Shown here: one piece after another, positions 23,969 to 36,884 of the stretch
Position numbering within the stretch: the first letter of the stretch is position 1
Layout of the letters: every line of letters starts with the position of its first letter
DNA from: Limnoperna fortunei
Lineage: Eukaryota > Mollusca > Bivalvia > Mytilida > Modiolidae
Reading direction: 5' to 3'
Length of the DNA stretch: 64,000 nt
Assembly: GCA_944474755.1 (NCBI GenBank)
Contig: OX104119.1
Span: 83,146,896 to 83,210,895, forward strand
The notes under the pieces: generated by a model
Seen by the model: only the letters and a program-made list of their open reading frames with translations
Told to the model about the DNA's origin: nothing
The model's database searches: none
Translations under genes and position numbers: made by a program

Positions 23969-26900
23969 GTCACAAATCAATAAATACATAAATATACATG
24001 CATATAAATAAAAGCACAATAAAATTATTGGTATCCAGCCAAAGTTGGCTTATGAGACACTTATCTATGCTTTTATCTTTACTTCGGTTTGTTGACAATG
24101 TTATGATAAATGCCAAAGAGGTACCGCATAATATCACAGGAGTCCCCAACACCAAAGGTTGGTCAAGCTGATTTTTGATTGATCAATACTTTAATTTAAG
24201 ATGACTTGTCATGGGATGCTGTTAGATGTTTGCGTCGAGCAAGTTCAAGATTTAATTTAATTAGAATGTAGTTAGACAATCCCGATATGATATAGTATGC
24301 TGGAGGTTTCTTTCGGGTACTTCCTTAGCCAATAGAAATAGTCGCCATAACATCGCATTAAACTCATTTTGTCAACCTGCTCGTAATTACACTTCTGCAT
24401 ACAGTTTTTAACAGAGATGACATTGATGAACTCTTAATAGCTTTGTGCTAAAGATTTAAAAGGCAAAGCGATTTCACGATAATGTTTAAAGAAAACATAA
24501 AATAACGACACAAACCTCTGATTTACTGCTAACGGAAACCTTAAACAGCAATTCAAAACTTTATTTTGCATTTGACAGTATTTATTGCGTGTTGTCTCTT
24601 CTTTTATAGTTAAAGAAATATAGCAGCTCCCGTCTAATTTGGCTCATGCAGAACATTAAACAGGTACAAAGCTATAAAAGCTATGTAAAATATCTAATTA
24701 GCACCACATGATTGAAATGATTTAGAATTCTTCTAAGTTTTTTACGTTTGATCTGAAATTTTTTACTTTAAAACCTCGAGATTTTCGAACAAGGAAATGT
24801 CATGGTAACTAAGAAAATCTATAACAATTAAATTTAAATAAATTACATTATCTAAAGTTTATTAATACATGTGAATGCTTTCAGTTTGTCACCTCCAATT
24901 ATTGGTAAATTACATCATCAAGTATTTAACCTGGATCCAACCCGTGTTCTCTTTTTTTGTGTTATACGTCAAAAGAAACGACAATAAAACCCCAACAATA
25001 AACATTGGAACCTATGCATATTTAAATATCATACTCAGCACAATCGAATAAAAGCTCAATAGAGGTTATGGTTGTAAAAATGCACCGAATCAAAATAAAG
25101 CGTTCGTATTCGTAATCTTGATAAATTCTTATATATATATATCTTTATTCTCCAACAGATAATAACATGGGTACAGAGAAAGAACAATACAATAAAAAAC
25201 ACGAGAAAACACGAACAATGTTCTGCATGAATATAAACATATGTTCACCTTTTGTCTCCTTGGTGACACTTGAACTTTCTGATTGGTTTGTCTATTTAAA
25301 TATTTATAATCTGATTTTTTGCCTAATTATAATATTGATGAATTAATCCGTTTCAATTTGATTTATCTCATTATTTGCATTGATGTGATAATTAATTAAC
25401 ACAATAAATTATTTAGTCGATTGATAGTCCCTCTATAGGGTTAACATGACGGATCATGCAGAATGTTTTAACATGTCGTTTGATGACACTTGAACCAATT
25501 TTCAACCATATCACACGAGTCCCCGTATATGATATGACACGAGTCCCGGTATATGATATAGTTGGCTACTGTATATATATAAAAAAAGTATAAAAACTGT
25601 TGATTTTTTTAACTTATTTTTACCAGTCTATCAATTATACAGTTTGTCTATTTGAATGAATAATAAAAATAACTAACAATGATAAACTAAAAATCACTTT
25701 ATATGTGTTTACATGTTGTTTGTGATCACATTTTTTAATTGATTGACAGTGATATAACTTGTCAACGCCGTAGTTATCAATGAGTAAGTCTGGCCTTGTA
25801 ACACTCCTTGATTGCCGCTTAAACCTATGAATATTAGATTTTTTGTTATTTTCCCGTTATTGTCAATCTCATTCCGAAGATTTTGGACACTAAATACAAA
25901 ATGTAATGAATATAAAATCAGGGCAAATATATACAACAATGATTGAGCGACTTATTTATTCCAAGAACAAGGATTTGATATGAGGGATTAGTTTGGTAAG
26001 AATCTCATTAAGGTTATCATGTTTGAATAGCTGTTTCTCTAACATGTCTGAACAGAAAGAGATATAATTATAACGACTTATTTTCGGCCGTTGTGGACAA
26101 TCAGTTTGAAAGAACTTTTCTCTCAGTGACCATCGTTAAGATGAATTATTAGTTATATATATTTTGTTATTATCGCTTCTAACCGTTGAATCATTGGAAT
26201 ATATTCAAACAGCCGAATACCCACACGTAACGAACATTTCGTGAGATCATTTTGCATTGGATATTAAATATACTGTGTCAAAGGTTTACTCAGAAGATAC
26301 CTCCACGATCTACTGAAGATAAAAATACGAATAAGAGCCAGTGCACGTGCATGTTTGTGTACAAAAATCTATTTACAAATCGTATCGTGTCAACTTGCGG
26401 AAATATAAATAATAACAATCCGATATATATGTCTTTTAAATAAAATAAGAAGAAGACGACGTCTGTGACAGCTGGCGTAAAAGTTTTCAATGAAACTGGT
26501 AACAATACGTCGTCAACGTGTGGCGTTGAACACTATACATCTCTTTAGATGACAATAATAAATTGTGTATAACGAGTTATTTTACTGCGGACAGATCTTT
26601 GAAAGAATGTTTTCTAGTTTTAACAAATAACAAAGTCGGGCTAGAAGAGGAAGCCATAACTCAGTGTTAATTTCAACTGAGATATTCACGATAATTCTTG
26701 ACGGAAAATATATTTGACCGGAAGCACAAGCACCGTGCGATTAACCAACTAGCTCCTGAATTCTATACACTTGCTGTGAAGTTCCACACAATTACCGTTA
26801 ACAGGCAACGAACAATTAATTATTGACTTTTATTAAATTGACACTGATGATGAATGATATATAATACAAGATTATTACCAGGCCCTCGTTTGTATAAAGA

Positions 26901-27140
26901 GATTCGAACATTTAGGAGTTGCGGACATCAGCGACATAAGTTATTTCATACGTGCTTTTAAGCACATTCCGAATAATAATAATAAGTGGGGTTTTTTTGT
27001 TTTTCTAGCAACTAGCCTAAATTAAATTAATTGCTTAAATTAATTTAATTATGTGTTAATGAACGTAATGTAAAAAATTAAATAACCTGCTAGAAAAAAC
27101 ATTTTCAATAAAGTGATTTAAATATTCATTAGATAGCAAG
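23969..27140. other. Region upstream of the receptor gene
   Basis: No gene supported. A 25-bp motif with ACACGAGTCCC and GTATATGATAT is duplicated at about 25512-25561. An AT palindrome of TTAAATTAATTTAATTA type at about 27013-27050 lies about 90 bp before the receptor ATG and would be in its promoter or 5' UTR. I could not identify a convincing core promoter. Confidence 0.45.
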
Positions 27141-27438
27141 ATGTGCCACCTAACGAATCACCGTTTAAAGTATTTCATTGTATCTATAAAGCTATTTATA
27201 CACGCTGTGCTGTTAAAACCAGGCCATTGTGAAATTAACGACTTTGAATCGAATCCCAACATTGCTCTTCGTGACGTAACCGAAAATCTGGGAGGTTCCG
27301 AAGTATACCCGCAGATTACGAATTACGTGAAAAACAACACACATGGACCTACTGATTATTCATTAAACAAATTGAATGCAACAAATTTGAATGATACAGC
27401 TATGGAATTATGTTATTTGTTATTTGGAGAACGTCAGG
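27141..27438 (+). CDS. Class B1 (secretin-family) GPCR, first coding exon
   Basis: This exon encodes residues 1-99 of a predicted peptide-hormone receptor that would act at the plasma membrane. An in-frame TGA lies 27 nt upstream, so this ATG is the first possible start. Residues 11-25 form a hydrophobic stretch that looks like a signal peptide, although it contains one lysine. Potential N-glycosylation sites are N65, N79 and N84. C91 is the first of six cysteines of the hormone-receptor domain. The exon ends at a strong donor (CAGG followed by GTAAGT) in phase 1, which matches the phase-1 acceptor at 54691. Joining them gives a C91-C106 offset of 15 residues; human CRF receptor 1 has 14 (C30-C44, recalled). 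Exon-to-exon linkage across about 27 kb is inference from phase and domain completeness. The 5' UTR and promoter were not located. Confidence 0.72.
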
Positions 27439-28073
27439 GTAAGTGTTATTAATATTTTTGCCATCTTAATTTTGTAATAACGGGTAAAAATGATTCTTTA
27501 AAGTCGTTGAGACCGTGTCACAAAATTAAACTTGTATTTATTTTCATTATAACAGTACATCTTGACCAAGTTGTCACTGTCGGTTGTCCGTAACGCAATG
27601 TTTTTAGGAAACATTCAGTTTAAAGGCCAATTGTTTTTATAATAGAAATATTGCATAAATGTTAAAAGTGTTATGGAAATATATTTACAGACATACTCAC
27701 TTTTCAGTAAATAATATATAACAGAATAAACGAATACCCACATTTTCCAGATCTTTTGAACGGGGTTTCCGGGGTTAAGTTTATATTTTATATATGTATA
27801 TTTTAACTAAAAAAATATAATTTGGTAACGATGTGTTTTAAGGAGGCGGCGAACCGATCGGAAAGTATTTATTAAAATTTTATACGCCTTTCTTTGGTTC
27901 CGACTATGATTTGTGGGTACCAGCAAAGCGCTTTAACTGAACATTTATTATCATTAAGCGGTAGTGCTATTATCTATCACACATATGACACATAAGGGCT
28001 GTATAGTTTGTCCTGTACACTGTTTTATTGTTTGTTCTTTACACTGTTTTATTATTTTCATTAATTATTTTAT

Positions 28074-28341
28074 ATGGTCATTGACACTGACAGTATTACA
28101 TTGGGAAAACTGTTCAGTATGTTCTCGCCAACGGATTTAAGATATATTTACTGTTACACGCAAAGGTCAATTTGTTTTCGTCTTTGGTTACAAATAAGGA
28201 TACTAGATTTACTTCGTCTATGTATTGTCTTATATTTTCTGTCAGTGTCTCCGCATGTCTGTAATGCATCAAGTAAAAAAAAAATTATTATAAAGCAGTT
28301 GTCTGATCAAATTGATTATAGTATAGATGGACAGTATATAG
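28074..28341 (+). CDS. Possible alternative first exon or cassette exon of the class B GPCR
   Basis: An open frame from an ATG with an in-frame TAA a few codons upstream runs to an ATATAG/GTTAGT donor at 28341 and ends in phase 1, so it could splice to the exon at 54692. Read as a first exon it has a hydrophobic segment (about residues 45-60, LRLCIVLYFLSV) that could be a signal peptide with a long N-region. Read as an internal exon, a good acceptor (ATTTTCTGTCAG, ending 28245) would give a 96-nt exon 28246-28341, phase 1 at both ends, that can be skipped without changing frame. It supplies one cysteine, in VCNAS. The first-exon version lacks the normal C91 context, and the cassette version would add 32 residues between the first two domain cysteines. 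No homology recognised; it may be chance. Confidence 0.3.
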
Positions 28342-29424
28342 GTTAGTCATTCTGTGGATTAAAAGCAGTCTAATCAATGACCCTTATACATGTATTTTAC
28401 TGGAGACCCAGTATGTCGTACTTCTGTGCGTTGTTTATATGTAGCAAAATTGCTGCCAATAGTAATCGGAAGTGGAGACAATATAATTTACTGGGGATAT
28501 TTCTTAATTGAATTAATACCTTACTTACGCACAACAAAGTACACCATAGGCTCTATATAATACAATTCTGATCAAAATTGCATTTAGTTATAGTTAGTAT
28601 AGACTGTCCATGATTACATGTATTGTTTTATTTACAAAACATAAAGATGCTCTGCCAATATAGATTATTTTAACGTACACTGTACGCAATTTCATCACTA
28701 TTAGAATAACACAAATAAAATCGTCAACTTTTTATGTAACGTGCTTAACTTACTTCACATAAACTTAGATTTGGGTACTTGTACTTTCTTTTTAAATAAT
28801 AATATGACGAAGACTTTTATACCCATGCAAGACGTTATTTTCTGACAGTCAGCAATTTGCGCTGGTTTCATTCAGTCTTATTTGATATTTTTAGTTGTCA
28901 TAGTTTGTTTATTAATATAGTAAAACGTTTGTCACATGTTACACTGCATTGAAAATATGAAATCAATAACTAAACGTTTTTGTTACATGTAAAATCGTGA
29001 CCGGTAATGCAGAAATACCTAACAATCTAAAAACATCGATTTACCGCATATGGAGAAGAAAAAATGACTAATGATCCAAGCTACTCAGTCAAATTCAAAT
29101 GGCTTTATAGGGGAAAAACACTAATTCAATTCTTGAAGATTTACTTCTATTTTTTTTCATTTTTGATTGTATACATCTCGTTCACCTAAAGTTTAACTTG
29201 ACCAGCACTATCAATATCCGGAATCTTACATGCGTGGGCCACATTCTCTCAAATTGTCATCCCCACTTTACAACTTTATAAGAGAAAACCAGCTTCAGGG
29301 GTAAACCCAGCTCTATATGTTATGTATTAAATGTTACATACAATATCCTAAACACCATTCAAAAGTGCAATTTAAGACTTAACATTGTCCCAGTATACAC
29401 ACCTTTCAGAATTTAGAGTCTTCG
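28342..29424. other. Intronic non-coding sequence
   Basis: Nothing supportable seen; AT-rich, with no long ORF. Confidence 0.5.
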
Positions 29425-30044
29425 ACACCAAACTATATGATGTATGGGGAACTTAGTAGACTTCCTATTAATATTGATATCAAAAGTGTCTTCAATATTA
29501 TATCGTTTTACCCGGAAATTGAATGAAAACCATAGTATGCATTTTTCTTGGATTAACTGTGTTAAAGCTATTTTTAATGATTGTGGTTTTTCACTAATTT
29601 GGGAAACAGAACAATTCCTCAGTAACGACTGGCTAAAATACATAGTAAAACAGCGGTTAACAGATCAGTTTGCACAAAACTGGCATTCACTTATGTTTCA
29701 TTCAACTAAAGCACTCAACTATAGAATGTATAAAACAAAATTGGAATACGAAAATTATTTAAATGTCTTAAATTTTAAAGTTATGACGATTTAGAACAAC
29801 AGATCACCATTTACTAATAGAAACTGGTAGATGGAAAAATACTGAAAGAGAAAATCGTTTTTGTCATTTATGTGATAGTAACAAACTAGGAGATGAACAT
29901 CATTATATATTTCAATGCACCGCTCTTTCAGAACAACGAAAAAGGTTAGTTCGAAATCACTACGTGAATAACCACAATGTTCATAAGTATTCAGAATTGA
30001 AGTCTAGTCTCTGCTTAGAAATCAGAAAAATTTTTATTTATTGA
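29425..30044 (+). pseudogene. Broken non-LTR retrotransposon (LINE), 3' end of reverse-transcriptase ORF
   Basis: Three consecutive frames give the C-terminal part of a LINE polyprotein. First is YMMYGELSRLPINIDIK (about 29436-29525), then after a frameshift WETEQFLSNDWLKYIVKQRL and QNWHSLMF (to about 29790). After a second frameshift comes FRTTDHHLLIETGRWKN followed by a CHLC...HH...C zinc-knuckle-like motif ending in a stop at 30044. This layout is typical of the region after the reverse transcriptase domain in animal LINEs. The upstream reverse transcriptase core is missing, so the copy is 5'-truncated and dead. Confidence 0.8.
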
Positions 30045-31569
30045 AATCCATTGGGTAGTGTTCAATATAACACAAGTTGAACAGGACTATTTTGTTTAAA
30101 GTATTACTTTTTTATTGTGATTTGACTTATTTAGTGTATTGTTACTCACAAAGAGTAAAGACTTAGAATATTACTTTCTACTGTAGGCCACAGTTTCAAT
30201 TATCAAACTGTTTATTATCCATTTGTGTCCAAACACATCTGTGCAACAAACAACAAATAAAAATACACAAAGTTTATATATATTAGTTTGATTATAGAAC
30301 GGATTACGTAACACCAAGGTCGACGGAACAAACAATGGATGGCCTTGAAATAAACACCGGTAAATCTCTGACATAAATAAGAACTACTTTTATCGGTTTA
30401 TGAAAATAATTGTAAAACAAATAATTTTGCTTTTTTGACTTAAGAAATTTCTTGAAAACTTAATACTTCTGCGTTTCAGTCCCTATCGCTTGTAATTACC
30501 TCTTTGTAGTAATGGAATATTTTGGGATACAGTTTTAATATCTTTGAAACAATATAATATTGTTCATTATTCTTTATTCGATTTCAAAGGACGCAAATTG
30601 ACATAGCTTGTTCTTACGTAACTTAATGAAATAAACATGAAAGACAAGATAAGGATGCATGTTACCGATTTTGTCGTTTCCTTTTAAGTTACACGACAAT
30701 CAATTTTAACATTATATATCTGTTGTCATCGAATGAGCTATAAATGCTTGATATAACAATGCTATTAATGCATTGAATTATTTCGCGAAAATGAAGCTTT
30801 ATTTATTGTCTACGACCGTAGTTGGAGTGGTGATTAGTTTGATACAAGGATGGCTGATTTTAAATTCGTCCGATCCAAATATGCATACATTATTTTTTAA
30901 AGGGCTAAATACCTCTTTTTATAAAGCATATCTTTAAAAAAAAAATCATAATTTTCACAATAATTAAACTGGAGTATTTAAAAATGTATCATTCCCGTAG
31001 TAAATGTTTATATTAAGTTATACACGAATTATACCAATTTTGTGTATGACACAAATGAAAAAGACAGGGGTGGGATTGGGGGTTAAATATTACCCAACTA
31101 CGTATTACACCACTAAGTCTATGCGATCTACCGATAGGTCTGTGGATTATTCTGGTCCACTTTTATGCAAATCGAACATTTAACTTTGATCTGTAATCCA
31201 AACTCCAGTTATGTTTTACTATACAATGTGTAGTCTATCCAATAACCAGCTTGGATATTTTGTTTCACGACCTAAGGAGATTAAACCAGATTATTACTTC
31301 ATTATTTCAAAATTCAGTCAAGTTATTATTTTTCAAGACCAATTATAACTTTAATTTTTGATGAATTGTAGATTGTAACGTAATTTCAATTTCACGTGGC
31401 TCATTAGTCGCTAGTTGTTTTAAAGGGTCGGTGGTCTAACATGTATTACGACATTATCGATTTAAAAGTTGGTTAAATTAAAACATACATAAATCATAGG
31501 ACACTATGACAAAACGTAGGAAATGTGCATCTTAGGTTGGTATTGACAGAAAACAATGAAAAAGACTAA
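30045..31569. other. Intronic non-coding sequence
   Basis: It includes the presumed LINE 3' UTR in its first 120 bp and the small ORF at 30791. Nothing else recognised. Confidence 0.5.
30791..30937 (+). CDS. Small ORF with signal-peptide-like N-terminus
   Basis: A 48-codon ORF begins MKLYLLSTTVVGVVISLIQG, which has the basic, hydrophobic and small-residue layout of a secretory signal peptide. About 28 residues follow, with no cysteines or dibasic processing sites. A TATAAA lies about 50 bp upstream of the ATG. The ORF sits in intron 1 of the receptor gene on the same strand. It could be a small secreted peptide, a first exon of an unseen transcript, or chance. I do not recognise it. Confidence 0.15.
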   Translation: MKLYLLSTTVVGVVISLIQGWLILNSSDPNMHTLFFKGLNTSFYKAYL

Positions 31570-33128
31570 AACCCACATCTATAAACCATCATCTATAAAC
31601 ACACATCTATAAACCCACATCTATAAACACACATCTATAAACACACATCTATAAACCCACATCTATAAACACACATCTATAAACCCACATCTATAAACCC
31701 ACATCTATAAACCATCATCTATAAACACACATCTATAAACCCACATCTATAAACACACATCTATAAACCCACATCTATAAACACACATCTATAAACCCAC
31801 ATCTATAAACACACATCTATAAACCCACATCTATAAACACACATCTATAAACCCACATCTATAAACACACTTCTATAAACCCACATCTATAAACACACTT
31901 CAATAAACCCACATCTATAAACCATCATCTATAAACACACATCTATAAACCCACATCTATAAACACACTTCTATAAACCCACATCTATAAACACACATCT
32001 ATAAACCCACATCTATAAACACACATCTATAAACCCACATCTATAAACCATCATCTATAAACACACATCTATAAACCCACATCTATAAACACACTTCAAT
32101 AAACCCACATCTATAAACACACATCTATAAACCCACATCTATAAACCCACATCTATAAACACACATCTATAAACCCACATCTATAAACACACATCTATAA
32201 ACCCACATCTATAAACACACATCTATAAACCCACATCTATAAACACACATCTATAAACCCACATCTATAAACACACATCTATAAACCCACATCTATAAAC
32301 CCACATCTATAAACCATCATCTATAAACACACATCTATAAACCCACATCTATAAACACACTTCTATAAACCCACATCTATAAACACACATCTATAAACCC
32401 ACATCTATAAACACACATCTATAAACCCACATCTATAAACCATCATCTATAAACACACATCTATAAACCCACATCTATAAACACACATCTATAAACCCAC
32501 ATCTATAAACACACATCTATAAACCCACATCTATAAACACACATCTATAAACCCACATCTATAAACACACATCTATAAACCCACATCTATAAACACACAT
32601 CTATAAACCCACATCTATAAACACACATCTATAAACCCACATCTATAAACACACATCTATAAACCCACATCTATAAACACACATCTTTGAATCCACATCT
32701 ATAAACACACATCTATAAACCCACATCTTTAAACACACATCTATAAACTCACATCTATAAACACACATCTATAAACCCACATCTATAAACACACATCTAT
32801 AAATCCACATCTATAAACACACATCTATAAACCCACATCTATAAATCCACATCTATAAACACACATCTATAAACACACATCTATAAACACACATCTTTGA
32901 ATCCACATCTATAAACACACATCTATAAACCCACATCTTTAAACACACATCTATAAACTCACATCTATAAACACACATCTATAAACCCACATCTATAAAA
33001 ACACACATCTATAAACCCACATCTATAAACACACATCTATAAATCCACATCTATAAACACACATCTATAAACCCACATCTATAAACACACATCTATAAAC
33101 CCACATATATAAACACACATATATAATC
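31570..33128. repeat. 14-bp minisatellite with 28-bp dimer structure, about 110 copies
   Basis: The unit ACATCTATAAACCC alternates with ACATCTATAAACAC, so the basic period is 14 and the dimer 28 bp. A CCATC variant occurs in pairs 126 bp apart (about 31586/31712, 31922/32048, 32314/32440), showing segmental duplication. A CATCTTTGAATCCACATC variant recurs 210 bp apart near 32685 and 32895. The right end is more diverged than the middle. Confidence 0.97.
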
Positions 33129-33354
33129 CCAACACAAACCTGATAGATCAATAAGTAAAGACAAAACAAAACAAACAGAAAAAACCTAGAACATAAAGTA
33201 TGTATAAGAGGAAATAAGACTGGCTTGGAACACTCACATCAATAGTGTAGTTGATCCGGTGATGACACAAACTCTATCTACACTGATAGAGACGTTTTAA
33301 AACCACAAAAGCTAGCAATTGGTTTTACCTCATTGTCAACTCTCTATGCAAACA
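33129..33354. other. Intronic spacer
   Basis: Nothing recognised between the 14-bp array and the MITE. Confidence 0.5.
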
Positions 33355-33642
33355 CAGGGGCGGATACAGGATTTTCGAAAAAAGGGGGGGGGGCGTAAAA
33401 AGGGGATATCGGAATAGGAAGGCCACGAACAAGGTTTAAATAGTGTTCAGTAACCTTTATTTGGTACAGTATATACAACAGAGATATAATAATAAACGAA
33501 TTAGTGCCGTTAATGCATTAATTTATGGCGAGGACGAGCGGGGAGTACATTTTTGCCTTTGGCGCTGGTTTTTACCCTCCCTTTTCTCTTTTTTTCTTTT
33601 CTTTTTTTTAAAAACGCCCCCCTCCCCCCGGATCCGCCACTG
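33355..33642. mobile_element. hAT-like MITE (CAGNGGCGGAT termini)
   Basis: The left end CAGGGGCGGATACAGGATTT and the inverted right end (reading CAGTGGCGGATCCGGGGGG) are the terminal type seen in many animal hAT-like non-autonomous elements. Internally G-rich (33386-33396) and C-rich (about 33615-33630) runs pair. Flanking 8-bp sequences do not match, so no target-site duplication is visible. The short ORF inside has no transposase motif. Confidence 0.65.
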
Positions 33643-34954
33643 ATAACTGTTTTCTTCTTAAAATCTTCGATTTAAACAAAATATAGTACGATTTACAGTA
33701 TGTTGCATGGACCTTGCTTTATTGATAATTAAGCGCCTGTTATAGCATGGCAATCGCTGTATTGATAAACGTGCACTGTAAACAAATGAAATGACACGTT
33801 TCCACGCTGTCTACACTGGCCAGCGTGGAATGTTGTCTGTGTTGGTGTCAGACCGTTCGGTTGAGACAACTGATTACTTAATGCTGAGTGTGGCCTACTC
33901 CAACTAACTTTATTAACTAACTTTCTGATGGTATTATACGGTTTTAATACTTCCAGTCCGTTTTGGAAAGGTCCCGTACTTCAAAAAAAAGGTCGAGACT
34001 GTGTGTTCAAGTTATTAAGAAAATGTCGAGTTTGAAGTATATTGTATAAAGCATCTAAAAGTTTATGTACACTGACAAATTGGTTTGTGTTTGACGTTTC
34101 TGGCAAACATTTAATACTCGGTAGTTTACTGACTGGATGTAATTGGCTGTACCAAATGTAATACTGTCTTCACGTATTTGGAATAATTGGTTCAAAAATG
34201 AGTTAAATACTGCTGTCATTTCTGATAAGTTCAGCCATTAAATAGATATGTATCTCTAATCTGACATAATTTTCGTTTGAATCTATTTTTGGTGAATGAT
34301 AAAAATCTCAAATTTCGGTGATAATTTTTCTAAGGTACGTATTTTCGCTTAATGTCAAACTCTGTTTATAGTATTACAATTTAAACTTGCAGAAATAAAA
34401 TGTACACAAACCGTTACATCTGTACAAAGTTATATTGGTTAATATTCTGATTGGATAAAACAACACGTTCGTTATTGTATGCATCATTGAGGAGTAAGGA
34501 CAATCTGATCGGCTCGGGGGTTTAAGCGTCATCAAGGGTGGAAGGTAGGGGTGGGAGATAATAAAAATATGTCTGGTCGGTTTTTAGTTCCAGAAGTGTT
34601 TGGTTTTTTTTCATACTGTAAATTGCATTGTACTAAATGAGTGAGTGTTTTAATTCTGTTAAAAATACAGAGAACATAACTACAATTATAATATAAATAA
34701 ATTACAATGTGCAATCCTATGGAAGGTTTTTACTATCTGTAGTCAAGTTTAGTACGTATTTAATACAGTAGATTTATACTAAGAAAATGACTGATCAAAT
34801 TTTTAGGTAATTGCGTTAACAAATTTGAAAGAAGATACTTGTGTGTTTAAATAGCAATTGTTGTTGAAATTAACCAAATTAATATATGTTACTTTTATTG
34901 CGTGACATTTAGAAAACGAAGAAAAACCTTTTGGAATGTATCTTGTTGGAAATT
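33643..34954. other. Intronic non-coding sequence
   Basis: Nothing supportable seen. Confidence 0.5.
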
Positions 34955-36745
34955 ACAACTGATTCCTAATATCACGGATACCCTCTAAAGACAGATTTAA
35001 CAGGAGTTATCAGGGCGGGAAAGTAATACAACTTATTCTTCGTATCACAGATACCCTCTAAAGATAGATTTAACGGCGGGACAGTAATACAACTTATTCT
35101 TCGTATCACAGATACCCTCTAAAGGTAGATTTAACAGTAGTAATCAGGGCTGGATAGTAATACAATTTATTCCTCGTATCACAGATACCCTCTAAAGACA
35201 GATTTAACAGTAGTAATCAGGACTGGATAGTAATAGATTTATTCCTCGTATCACAGATACCCTCTAAAGACAGATTTAACAGCAGTTATCAGGGCGGGAC
35301 AGTAATACAACTTATTCCTCGTATCACAGATACCCTCTAAAGATAGATTTAACGGCGGGACAGTAATACAACTTATTCTTCGTATCACAGATACCCTCTA
35401 AAGGTAGATTTAACAGTAGTAATCAGGGCTGGATAGTAATACAATTTATTCCTCGTATCACAGATACCCTCTAAAGACAGATTTAACAGTAGTAATCAGG
35501 GCGGGACAGTTATACAACTTATTCCTCGTGTCACAGATACCATCTTAAGACAGATTTAACAGTAGTAATCAGGGCGGGACAGTTATACAACTTATTCCTC
35601 GTATCACAGATACCATCTTAAGACCGATTTAACAGTAGTCATCAGGGCGGGGCAGTAATACAACTGATTCCTCGTATCACAGATACCTTCTAAAGACAGA
35701 TTTAACAGTAGTAATCAGGGCGGGGCAGTAATACAACTGATTCCTCGTATCACAGATACCCTCTACAGACAGATTTAACAGCATTAATCATAGCGGGACA
35801 GTAATACAACTTATTCCTCGTATCACAGATACCATCTTAAGACAGATTTAACAGTAGTCATCAGGGCGGGGCAGTAATACAACTGATTCCTCGTATCACA
35901 GATACCCTCTAAAGACAGATTTAACAGTAGTAATCAGGGCGGGGCAGTAATACAACTGATTCCTCGTATCACAGATACCCTCTAAAGACAGATTTAACAG
36001 CAGTAATCAGGGCGGGACAGTAATACAACTTTTTCCTCGTATCACAGATACCCTCTAAAGACAGATTTAACAGTAGTAATCAGGACTGGATAGTAATACC
36101 ATTTATTCCTCGTATCACAGATACCCTCTAAAGACAGATTTAACAGCAGTTATCAGGGCGGGACAGTAATTCAACTTATTCCTCGTATCACGGATACCCT
36201 CTAAAGACATATTAAACAGTAGTAATCAGGGCGGGACAGTAATACAACTTATTCCTCGGATCACAGATACCCTCTAAAGGTAGATTTGACAGTAGTAATC
36301 AGGGCTGGATAGTAATACAATTTATTCCTCGTATCACAGATACCCTCTAAAGACAGATTTAACAGTAGTAATCAGGGCAGGACAGTAATACAACTGATTC
36401 CTCGTATCACAGATACCATCTTAAGACAGATTTAACAGTAGTCATCAGGGCGGGACAGTAATACAACTGATTCCTCGTATCACAGATACCCTCTAAAGAC
36501 AGATTTAACGGCGGGACAGTAATACAACTTATTCCTCGTATCACAGATACCCTCTAAAGACAGATTTAACAGTAGTCATCAGGGCGGGGCAGTAATACAA
36601 CTGATTCCTCGTATCACAGATACCCTCTAAAGACAGATTTAACAGTAGTCATCAGGGCGGGGCAGTAATACAACTGATTCCTCGTATCACAGATACCCTC
36701 TAAAGACAGATTTAACAGCAATAATCATAGCGAGACAATAAATAT
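34955..36745. repeat. 73-bp minisatellite, about 25 copies
   Basis: The unit contains CCTCGTATCACAGATACCCT, CTAAAGACAGATTTAACAGT and CAGGGCGGGACAGTAATACA. A shorter form of about 58 bp, lacking the segment between TTTAAC and GGCGGG, occurs at about 35072, 35351 and 36508. The first two lie 279 bp apart inside a repeated four-unit block, indicating higher-order duplication. Confidence 0.95.
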
Positions 36746-36775
36746 AAGCTTTACATCTATAGTGTACCTATAATA

Positions 36776-36884
36776 TACGTCGTAATCGAGGCTGTACGGG
36801 AACCTTCGTTTTACGTCGTAATCGAGGCTGTACGGGAACCTTCGTTTTACGTCGTAATCGAGGCTGTACGGGAACCTTCGTTTT
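36776..36884. repeat. 36-bp tandem triplication
   Basis: Three copies of TACGTCGTAATCGAGGCTGT plus ACGGGAACCTTCGTTT start at 36776, 36812 and 36848 and are essentially identical. They are GC-richer than the surroundings and lie 30 bp after the 73-bp array. Confidence 0.95.

Noticed and set aside
31570..33128. CRISPR-like or telomere-like array
   Set aside because: Units are directly contiguous 14-mers without spacers, and the sequence is not TTAGGG-like.
35500..36700. Second hammerhead candidate: CTGATGA on the - strand in 73-bp units containing TCATCAG
   Set aside because: No GAAA element or cleavage triplet follows at the right distance and no stem I can be formed. The heptamer is coincidental.
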